DNA of 64,000 nt from the NCBI GenBank assembly GCA_949358305.1, contig OX442315.1, positions 16,456,427 to 16,520,426 on the forward strand, given 5' to 3'. This DNA comes from Strigamia acuminata. Its lineage: Eukaryota > Arthropoda > Chilopoda > Geophilomorpha > Linotaeniidae. Both the position numbers and the translations under genes were made by a program. The notes beneath the pieces are model-generated. The model ran no database searches. It saw only the letters and a list, made by a program, of their open reading frames with translations, and had not been told where the DNA came from. Of this stretch, positions 53,822-64,000 are shown in pieces. The stretch's first letter is position 1. Each line of letters starts with the position of its first letter.

Positions 53822-54987
53822 TCAGGAGTGCAAAATTAATTCAACTGCTGCTGGAAAATCTGGCACAACATGTCTAGGCGGCGGGTCAATTTTCGTTTCA
53901 TCGCCCTCCCGGTATTTCCCTAAAATACAACAAGAAATTTGCATTAACATCTAAAAATTAAATTTATATTATTCATCTACAATTTTCACCTGTTTTTACT
54001 AAAATACCCTTCATTCCACACTGCTGCGCTCCTCCAATATCGTCTCGTACATCCTGCGCAGCAAAAACCATCGCTTAAATTATAAATTACAATTTTAAAA
54101 ATAATGATGGCAAATTACTCACATCACCGATCATAATAGTTTCATCGCATTTGCCATTCAGCGATTTAACAGCTTCATTAAAAAAAGTCGACATTGGCTT
54201 CCCAACTACTTTAGCTTTGACATCAGTAGCATATTCGAGGCCCGTGATGAACGGACCAGGGCCTAAAGATGGCCCGTCAGGAGTTTGGTAGTATCTCGCC
54301 TTATGTACTGCGATCAAAGGCGCTCCATTTAAAACGAGTCGAAATGCAGTGTTCAGTTTGTCGTAATGGAAACTCGTTGGTGCCAGACCAATGACAACAC
54401 AATTTGGATCTTCGGTCTCGATTCCTGAAACAAAAAACACGCGTTATTTACATATTACATTAAATTAAAATACGAAAAAATAAAAAATAATAAAATCACC
54501 TTCAAAATCCTCCATGGCGGCTTCTTCGAGAAAAAACATGGGTCGGACATCTTTTGCTACGATAAGTTGTCGTGCAGCTGTCAACGAAGTGAATATTTCC
54601 GATGGTTTAATATCAAAACCGATTCTATTGAGTCGGTCCACAAGGAATCGTTTCGATTCCTTGGTTGTATTCGTTACGAAACGAATTCCAAAATTTGCTT
54701 CACGTAATCTAAGACGAGCAAATAAGACGAGTCAAACCGAATGTAGCACGGTTCTCTCGTTAAAGCCCGAGTCTAGTGTACTTTGTGGGAATTGTGTGTA
54801 TTTTACGTGCCATTTTTCGTTTGTAAGTTATATAAGTTACATGCTATACTGTGTATGTTGATTTACTCCATAGGTTTGTTGTGTATTGATACCTTTTCAG
54901 TGCATCAATAGCTCCGGCAATGGGTGAACTTTCGATGTGAAGTGTGCCGCTCAGATCGATCAAAACGGATTTGAAGACTCCACTCAT
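53822..54987 (-). CDS. HDHD2: HDHD2-type HAD phosphatase, copy b
   Basis: Same five-exon gene as 21256-22421 (ATG at 54985-54987, stop at 53822-53824), with all HAD motifs intact. In the exon at about 54113-54425 it differs by four residues: IAVHKARYY (I in a), [11 protein letters not shown] (K in a), KAKVVGKP (Q in a) and LNGKCDET (C in a), with two silent changes. This is more protein change than in the neighbouring LolA-1 copies, which look identical. Confidence 0.88.
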
Positions 54988-55629
54988 TATAGCAGCAAAC
55001 CGGCGAAAGTTGTGGTCTCCGTCACTTCGTCTATCTCACAACTACCGCTGATGACCTCTAAAACCAAGCATTTGTCGGGAAGTTGGAGCGTTGTATTTAT
55101 TTTCTTAGTTATTTCAAAATTTATCCACTAGATGGAAGTGGAGTAGTAGGTTAATAGGAAAGCCACCAGATTTTTTTGTGCCCGAATTTTAATTTTTTAT
55201 GCCAAATTATGAAGTTTTGTACCTAGATTTTAATTTTTTAGGCCTAAACATGAATTTTATTTAAAAAAAAACAACTTTTAAACAAAAAATTGAAATTTTT
55301 CCGTTCCTCAAGCCATGGCCCCCTTGGCCATCCTCCTTGTAACTGCTAGTTATACAATTATTTGTTGACAGAAATGACCGAAGAAATGATAATCTGGACC
55401 GAAAATATGAAAGTAGACCGTTCCATGATGAAATCCGTGAATTAGTTATGACACAAATGACGACTGGAACGATTTTCTGCTTTGAAAACCAACCCGACGG
55501 AGTTTTATTTATTAAGATAACTGACTTCTGTGTAAACAATTGTGGATGAATTATGATTTGATTACATTTGCTTTAAGTGTTATTAAAGTTATTCAATTTT
55601 TTAATATTACTAAAATAGAATATTTTCAA
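54988..55629. other. Intergenic between HDHD2b and LolA-1b
   Basis: As 22422-23022, with a 41-base insertion at about 55194-55234 that partly repeats the flanking GATTTTAATTTTTTA sequence. The orphan open stretch recurs at 55343-55549. Confidence 0.5.
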
Positions 55630-58600
55630 TTATTGTTCTTGATTATGCTTATTCATCTGGTTTGTTGACGAAATGTGTAGGTTCGAAACTGCTGTCCGAT
55701 GCTTGCGACGTCTAAGTTTGAAGTAATAAATGACACCAAATCCAATGAGTAAACCTAAAAGAATCATGCCAATGCCCAGTCCAGCCATTGAACCTACAAT
55801 AATTATGTTACATTAATAAATTACATTTTGTGCTGTAAAATTAATTCAATTCACGGTTTATATTTTGACAAACTAAGGAAACAGTTCAATTTCATTAATC
55901 CGCCAAATCCCACCACCAATGCTATAAAAAAAATTAATTTATTATTAATTTTTACGTTAAAATAATGACGGATAAATGAAAATGTCTAAATTTCAATTGG
56001 CGGATTAAAGAAAAATACAACTAGCTTATTTTTGTTTTAATAAGTAAAAATAAGCTGCCCCGCCGCCTAATAGTAGTCCTAAATAATCATAGGAATTGCC
56101 AAACCAGCCATGGAACCTAAATTTCAGTACATATCAACTTTGCACCAACTTTGATAACGAAATATTCTAGCTCAATTGTATAATTATCTTATTTACCAGC
56201 ACTATAGCCACTGTATTCAGGTTTTCCGTTTACAATTTCTGGAAGTTTAGACGTATCGACAGTTGAAAGTTCCACAAGTTGAGAGGTATTGACAGTTGAA
56301 AGTTCCACAAGTTGAGAGGTATTGACAGTTGAAAGTTCCACAGGTGAAGTAGGCACGGTTTGAGTAATTGGAGTAGTCTAAATATTAAAAAAAAAGGAAA
56401 TATGTACAGTTATATACGGAGTATCAATTTATCGTTGATATAAATAATAATTGTACTTACTATGTGGCATGGAAGTTTGATGTACATTATTTCAGGTTTT
56501 CTATTGGCGAGTTCTTTAAGTTCCAAAAATGAATTTGGCACGGCTTGAGCAACTTGAGTCTAAAATATAAAAAGAAGGAAATATGTACAGTTGTATATCA
56601 ATTTATCGTTGATATAAATAATAGTTGTACTTACTACGTTGCATGGAAGTTCGATGTATATTATTTCCGGTTTTCTGTTGACGAGTTCTGTCAGTTCGAC
56701 AAGTGAATTAGGCACGGCTTGAGCAACTTGAGCCTAAAATATAATAAAAAGGAAATATGTATAGTTGCATAACAATTTATCGTTGATATAACTAATAGTT
56801 GTACTTACTACGTTGCTTGGAAGTTCGATGTATACTTTGCCGGCGTCAAGTTGCGCTTTCAACATGTTGATAGCTTGGTCCGTTGATAATTCGTTGTCTT
56901 TAAGGTTGCCATTGCCTTCTACATTCTTTTTCTCAAGTAACGTGAACATAATTGCGGTATTGGATCCAACACTACTCATCTATAATTTAAAAAAGAAAAT
57001 AATTGTTTTATTAATTTTTATTTTTTTGACAATTTACCTCAATGTGCGACACTCTAAGAGCTGTGATTAAACAGTTCTGGATAATAGCCAACAGCACAAA
57101 GTTCTCGAGGTCTTCATAGTTTGCGATATTGAGAATGTCGAGAGTACCTATAAATTAAAATTTTTACCGTATATTTAATTAAAAAATTAAAAAATGGGAA
57201 GGTTGTGTATCGATACCTTTCATTTGAAATAAGAATCGACGCTTTTCTTTTGCACTGAAGCAGCCACTTATGTCGTAAAGACGAACACTTGGACGGTCAA
57301 CATCAAAATTGAAGAAATTGGTTACGGTTCTGTTCACCTGTGGATTCTGCAAAGAAAACAATAAAATTATGTTTAAAAGAATAAATACCGTAATGCTTAT
57401 TTTATGCAGCTGTGTTATCGAGTTAGCCAGTTTTAACTTCTTTTTATTGTTTTATGAAATGTGAAAGGATTTACATCTGACATGCTTTGTTGTCGTGAGT
57501 ACTCACCTGTGCAAAGAAGCAACAGGTGAAGGATTTTTACCTCTTGTCACTCAAGCACCACTCAGCTCAACAATTTATTCAAGATGGTTAAGTAAGAGTT
57601 GTAAATTTTTGTAATATGTTATTATAAGCAAACGATGTAACCAACCGAGATTAATAATTAAAGCGGGTGACAAATTTAATCTTCATGTACGTAACTTACA
57701 TCATCAGTGCAATGAAGTGGGTGGCTTTTTTATTCCCATGTATTGGTTGGTGTTTTATTTTGTTCTCTTTTTGGTAAAATGTTTCATTATATGGTTCTTA
57801 ATATTTTCGAAGTTTGGTACCTCCTTAGATTTAAAAAATATTTTTTCGCACCTCCAAGATATGTTCAGTCTCTGTAAACATCTAAAACGAGACAAAAACT
57901 TGCTCATTTAACTGTGAATGTGTGGAGAATATTCGTTTTTGTGTCTGTTTAATTTTAGTTTCGTTTGGATGTTTTTCAAGTAAATGGCAATTAAAATTCC
58001 GTCCTTTTCACCCAATGAACAAATAATGGCTCATGTGTTTGAGCATAATTTTGCGTTAAAACAATTGCCAGATCGAGCCACGATTTTATGAGGCAGCCAT
58101 TTTGAATTTGACTGTAAAAAACAAAACCCGAACCAAACCACTTTAAAAACCATTCCAGTCATGGTTTTTGTGTTGATTTATGGCTGTTTTTCGTGTCCCA
58201 TTCTGCTTACATAAACACAGAAACCAACACAAACAGAAAGTTCTGAATGCACCTAAAGAAAATTGCCAATTTGTCACTGTCAAAACACGAATTACAGATG
58301 TTGTTTAATATCTTGAAGGGAAAAAACCTGCTGACATCAAATATACTCTAATGTAATCATAAAAATCTACACATTATATATTTTTAGCACAGCAGCTCGC
58401 ACACCAACGGGTGTTTGCACCCCTGGTTAGGAACCACTGCTATAAGCTGACATCACGCTATTAGCATAGAGATGAAATGAAACGATGATTTACTTTCATC
58501 TTCTCTTATTTGTTTCGAGGGGATAAAAGGAATGGAAAGGAGGAAGAAGATATGAGCAACGAGAAAGGAATTTACCGTACAAATATTTTCTTTTAAGTTG

Positions 58601-60910
58601 TGTGTATTTCAAATTTTTGTTTGGTGACATTTATAGCACGAGGGGCGGTGCAATGCAGTGCAGCTAAAGTTAGTTCAGTTTACTGGGACGTCATCACACT
58701 TCTTTTTAAGACCTTTTATTCACATTAATGCCGACTCTATTTATTCCATGTATTCGCTCAATTTTACCCCACCTTTGTTACTCTCCCACCAGTCTTTTTA
58801 CTCTTATGGTAATTTCCAGTCGCAGAGATGCCCAAGTCATCACCTCCCCGCTTGGTTTAGGTTAGGTTTACCCTTATTACTTATTGCATTTCTAAAGTCT
58901 TTACAACCTCGCAAGAGTGCTTGTGGTTCATAAACCTTTGAAACCAAACTTGTTTCAAATTGCTCACAATTTTACGATAAAATACAATTTCAATCATCAA
59001 TACTCTTGCCAATATGAAATTCAAAATGTAAATAGAAATACGGTATTACAAAATCACCGACATAAACTTTATTTGTTAGATTTGTAATGACAAGAAGTGA
59101 ATGACAAGTATGAAATTAACAGCAATTTTTTATAACTTACAATATCTTGTGAGATGTAGAAACAGATTCTAATCTGACCTACAAATACTGTCATGTCTTC
59201 CGAACTCGATAAGATAAAAAGACAACACTACACTTAAAAAATTAATTAATTAATTTCACTTACCATTACGTTGTATTGAATGTGTATCATTGGCTGCATG
59301 TGGTTGAAGATATGGGCCTCTTGGATGATATTCTTTGCCTTTTTTACGACAAAATAACGTCAGTATGACAACATTCTTTTAATATTTTCAGATAACTGGC
59401 GACTTACCGATGAGAACCAATATTCATGAACGAGGAAAGTTTTCTTGTCGTAGGCTCTGAACTGAAGTGCATCGATCCCACGACGTCGTTCTTCTTTGTA
59501 AAATGTATAGTTGTAATCGCTGAGCCCCAAATGTGCCATCGGATTGTTAATGATAACTTTATTGCCATTTATAACTTTCACATCGTCAGCGGTAGTTGGA
59601 ATGGGACCGAACTTGCATTTGCCAGTTGTTTTGTCAAAAGTGTAAGATAGTCCTGAGAATCGATTTCATTATTCATATTTTAATGTTTATCTCATTTAAT
59701 TTAGTTTGTTTACCACTCCAGAAATCGTGGACTTCAGTTAGCACTCCTACAGGATGTTCGTGTTGTGTGTCAATTTTTTGTCCTTTAGCAATTGGTCTGT
59801 AGTCGAATCGAGTGTAGTTCATTTCACTGTCAAATACATGCTGTAACAAAACAAAAAAGTAAGATTTTTATTTCATTCTATCGTCTTTATTTAAACTTAC
59901 GTTGTGATAAACAATAAAATCCGTAAGTCCGTCTGCCGATTTTGTTATAATTTCAGACTGATATGAAAATTTATTAGGAAGTTTTGGAATAGTTCTGCCG
60001 CCCAAATTATTCAAACCGTGACAAAAAACACCATCTGGAATCTAGAAAAAAAAATCTCAAATCTTTATTAATCGTAAAAATTACGATATGAAAACTTACA
60101 TTGAAAATGCCTTCAGGTGCATAACTTTTTTCAAACTCGAAAAAAGTTACAAAGTCCTCCGAAATTACTCCGTCTACACTGACTTTTGTCCAGACTGACG
60201 TGGGCACGGATTCTTGACCACCGTGAAGTGGTGTCCAGTTCTTATTAGTGGTCATGTTGACTTTCAGATAGACTTTGGCACCCGTTTCTTTCCAAGTCAA
60301 GCAAACTCCATACATTTGCACCTCTACTCCGTTCTCAATACCTTTGCCCAAGTCAACGGCCACTAATTTCTTTTTTTTATCACCCGCTGCATATCTCAGG
60401 TACCAGTCGGCTCCAGTCATTGAGGTTTTTTTGTGATTTTCTTTTCCTACGTCCCATCCATTTTCGTCGCTTAATGTTTCCACTGTGCAGGCTTCTTCAC
60501 CTGAATAAACTATTAATATCGAATTTGTTTGGAAAACATAATAATTTTTACCTCTTTTATGGTTTTTTTCTGCCATACTGATCAATTGTTTTCTGCGTTC
60601 GTCAAAAATAAGGATACTTTTAACGTCTTCGTGCTCAGAACTGATGTAACCATCTCCTAATTTAGCGTATTCTAAATTTATGGTTGCCTTAAGTTTAGTT
60701 GATTGAAGTTGAGCAAGTGCATGGTACGATTTGGGAACCGTTGGTAAAGTAAGGTGGCCTAAATATTAATGGAAATAATTGATTTTTCTTTTTTAAATTT
60801 TTGTTTGTTTCCTTCTTACGTTTATCAGGAGTAGTTGCTGGGCACACATCGTCGTCAGCAAACACAACACAACCAAACGAAAAGCCGGCAAAAAGAAGTT
60901 TAATCCACAG
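55630..60910 (-). CDS. LolA-1b: membrane-anchored LolA-like-domain protein, right-block copy, 5' incomplete
   Basis: Same as LolA-1a at +32607 with no protein difference seen in the exons compared. It shares all the oddities: missing first exon, broken alternative anchor exon (about 56026-56116), frameshifted basic tail, and the 1-kb intron insertion with a hAT-like end. TAA is at 55630-55632. The identity of these lesions shows they preceded the block duplication. Confidence 0.63.
55895..56008. mobile_element. MITE-like element, LolA-1b copy
   Basis: Same inverted ends TTAATCCGCCAA/TTGGCGGATTAA as at 23288-23401. Confidence 0.6.
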
Positions 60911-62992
60911 CTATTATAGTAAAATAAATAATATTACGTGTGATGATCTCACTTTATTTCTTATTTTGTACGGAGTATTAAATAAAAATCACCACTTAAA
61001 GAATAATTGTGTTTTATTTTATTTCACAATAGTTTGGTGTGTGCCAAACTCAGTCATGTGACTGGGGGGGGGGGGGTGAAAACTCCCCAAGCACATTTCA
61101 CCCCAAATTGGCTGGGGTGAACAGCTAATTAACCGTTTTGGTGCAGCAAAATCCTTTGTTGAACCAAACTGAGCAAATTGCAATTCCGAAGTGTGCCAAG
61201 CTTGAATTATCAAATTTGGCACACTCTTGAATACACACTGAAACCAACAACACACATGTCACTGCTAATCCAAAACTTGCTAGTATTGACCGTGTTAGCA
61301 TTCGTGTGTTTCGAGATCTCTGCTTTCTTTGCCCATCGTGCAAAGCCAGCACCGTTGGCTGGTACACACATATTTGGAGAAGAGGAATCGCTCACCGTGA
61401 CCCATCGCCCTCGCAGGAGCCACCGTGATCTCATCCAGAGTTCCCGCCACCGCCATCGTACGTGTGAGTAACGAGAGGGAGAAGACGTCGCCATCGCAAC
61501 AACGAGAAGTTGTTGAAACACGCCATTTTCGTGTTTTGTGCGTAACAAACCGTTACGCGCTTTTTCCTTTGTTTCCGCGACATTGTCGCCTTTCTGATTG
61601 TGATTACAAACGGGAGTAATTTGGAAATACTCCGTAACAATTTAGAGAAAGAAAAAAAAGTACAGATGAAGTCAAACTAATGGAGAATTATCAGATTGAC
61701 ACAATTGCATAAAAATTGTTTTAAAGGGAAAAGCTTTTCCTGAGATAAGATAATGTAAAAATACGATTACATTATTAACTTGTAGTAGGATAGTGCTTTT
61801 GTTTCTTTGTAAGAATATTTTAGTTTTAAAAGTTAGTTAAGTGCAAGTATTAAAATAAAAATGAATTTTGAAAACTTTTTTTTGGTTATAGTCAATAGTC
61901 ATTTACTACTAAAAGATGTAAAAGAAATGAGAAAATTTTCATTCGATGGGTTTTCGATTTCGGTAATTTCTTTTGGTCCTATTTGGGCAAGAAAAAATCG
62001 CAAGTACGACAAATTTCCGACTTTTGCGGATTTTTGTTGTTTTTTAAGGAAGAAACATTCCGAAATGTTGTGTCAGAGTTTTTTACAGTGATTGCACTGT
62101 TTCTGATTGGGTTTGTGGACGGTTTTCGCACGATCGTATTTAGGTTTAGGTTTTACGTTTTGCGAAAATATCGCATTGGCTTCCAGTTTCGAATGATCAT
62201 CGGTGATTTTTTCCACTTTGTCAACCATCCGTTACTTTTCTAATAACTTTTTCGAGAGTTGGCATTGTCATTTTGGCCCGAATGGTTGTGTGAAACTTTC
62301 TGGAAATCTGGAAATATGCGGTGACTATTTTTTCATTCTTGTCTTTTCTTGCGTTTGCGTCGAGGTCTCGAAGAGTTTCAGTGTAAAATCCTGAACGATT
62401 TTTAAATTCATCTTTGGTTGATAACTCCTTTGTAATTACCTCGGTCAACATCGCCCCAATTTTTATATCCCCCGCATCTTCGTAGACTTCTATGAGCTTA
62501 TAAATTTGTGCTTTATTCTGTAACTAAATTATTGTAGAGTGTAAATAATAAGGTAATAAAAACACTTTTTGGACAATTGATTTTTACTCTCCAAAAAAAT
62601 GAAAATTTTCCGTTTCTCAAGCTCAAGGGGGTGACCATGACCCCCTTGGCCACCCTCCTTGTATCTGCTAGTACTACAATTATTTGTTGACAGAAATGAC
62701 CGAAGAAATGATAATCTGGACCAAAAATATGAAAGTAGACCGTAAACATTCACATTCCCATTCCATGATGAAATCCGTGAATTAGTTATGACACAAATGA
62801 CGACTGGAACAATTTTCTACTTGGAAAACCAACCGGACGGACTTTAATTTATTAAGATATCTGACTCCAGTGTAAACAATTGTGCAAGTATTATGATTTG
62901 ATTACATTTGCTTTAAGTGTTATTAAAATAAGTTGAGTATTTCATTTTTTTCATATTATTAAAATAGATTATATTCAATTTTTTTTTCTTGT
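60911..62992. other. Intergenic between LolA-1b and LolA-2b
   Basis: As 28304-30384: replaced upstream region, G13 homopolymer at 61064-61076, gag relic and the repeated LolA-unit segment. Confidence 0.5.
61863..62508 (-). pseudogene. LTR-retrotransposon gag relic, right-block copy
   Basis: Same as 29255-29900 at +32608, with the same stop inside the zinc knuckle. Confidence 0.6.
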
Positions 62993-64000
62993 TTATGCGT
63001 TTTCATCTGGATCGTTGACGAAACGTCTAGGTTCGAAGCTGCCGTCTGATGGCTTTCGGACTCCAAGTTTGAAATAATAAATGACACCAAATCCAATGAG
63101 TAAACCTAAAAGAATCATGCCAATGCCCAATCCAGCCATTGAACCTACAATAATTACATTACATTAATAAATTTCATTTTGTGCTGTAAAATTAATTCAA
63201 TTTACGGTTAATGTTTATGAGAAAATAAGGAAACAGTTCACTTTCATTAATCCGCCAAATCCGACCACCAATGATATAAAAAAAATTAATTTATTAGTAT
63301 ATTTTACGTTGGAATAATGACGGATAAATGAAAATGTCTAAATTTTAATTGGCGGATTAAAAAAAAATACAACTGTACCTTATTTTTGTTTTAATAAGTA
63401 AAGATAAGCTGCCCCGCCGCCTAATAGGAATCCTAAAATAATCATAGGAATTGCCAAACCAGCCATGGAACCTAAATTTCAGTACGTATCAACTTTGTAC
63501 CAGCTTTGATAACGAAATATTCTAGCTCAATTGTATAATTATCTTATTTACCAGCACTATATCCACTGTTTTCAGATTTTCCTTTTACAATTTCTGGAAG
63601 TTGAGAGGTATTGACAGGTGAAGTAGGCGCAGTCTAAATATTAAAAAAAGAAAATATGTACAGTTACATATCAATTTATCATTGATATAAATAATAATAG
63701 TTGTACTAATGTACTTACTACGTTGCAAGGAAGTTCGATGTATATTATTTCAGGTTTTCTGTTGACGAGTTCTGCCAAATCCACAAGTGAATTAGGCACG
63801 GCTTGAGCAACTTGAGTCTAAAATATAAAAAAAAGGAAATATGTACAGTTGTGTATCAATTTATCGTCGATATAACCAATAGTTGTACTTACTACGTTGC
63901 TTGGAAGTTCGATGTATACTTTGCCGGCGTTCAGTTGCTCTTTGAACATGCCGATAGCTTTGTCCGTTGATAATTCGTTGTCGTTAATGTTGCCATCGCC
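62993..64000 (-). CDS. LolA-2b: LolA-like-domain protein, 3' part only
   Basis: The right-block copy of LolA-2, cut by the window end. It holds the far last exon (TAA at 62993-62995, acidic tail), the MITE (63247-63360), the intact near last exon (about 63380-63471), the Ser/Thr stalk exon, one IELPCNV repeat exon and the start of the MSSVESN exon. No difference from LolA-2a was noticed. Confidence 0.65.

Overview
The window is eukaryotic nuclear DNA from an invertebrate. It is AT-rich, genes carry many short introns (about 50-150 bases) with GT/AG borders, and there are tRNA-Arg genes, a DEG/ENaC channel, MRP1-like ABCC transporters and metazoan-type hAT, Tc1/mariner-like and foldback repeats. 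Multi-copy membrane-anchored LolA-like proteins and expanded ABCC arrays make a chelicerate such as a mite my best guess, but no species-diagnostic sequence is visible.

Layout. 1-1838 (+): 3' half of a DEG/ENaC channel gene. 2162-4889 (-): five tRNA-Arg genes (three TCG, two ACG) in repeat-rich DNA. From about 5622 a block of about 32.6 kb begins, and it is repeated head-to-tail from about 38202 to the window end. Each block, all on the minus strand, reads from low to high coordinate: ABCC-1, ABCC-2, an HDHD2-type HAD phosphatase, LolA-like gene 1, a dead gag fragment, LolA-like gene 2, and a second dead gag fragment. The right-hand block is cut off inside LolA-2. The copies match at roughly 99% or better by eye, with a few small indels (18, about 41 and 1 bases).

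The structure is nested. ABCC-1/ABCC-2 and LolA-1/LolA-2 are themselves older tandem pairs, so the 32.6 kb event duplicated an already duplicated cluster. The ABCC genes look intact and should encode full MRP1-type exporters (TMD0-TMD1-NBD1-TMD2-NBD2). HDHD2 also looks intact. LolA-2 looks complete, with two alternative last exons that both encode a membrane anchor. LolA-1 has lost its recognisable first exon, has a broken alternative anchor exon and has a frameshifted tail.

The most notable non-genic items are a foldback-like element with an 8-bp target duplication around a 56-copy 21-bp minisatellite (32253-33976), a recurrent 9-mer TACGGAGTA that looks like an insertion or excision scar, and gene conversion between the ABCC paralogues centred on the ATP-binding domains. 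The main caution is that the 32.6 kb repeat could be two haplotypes joined by the assembler.
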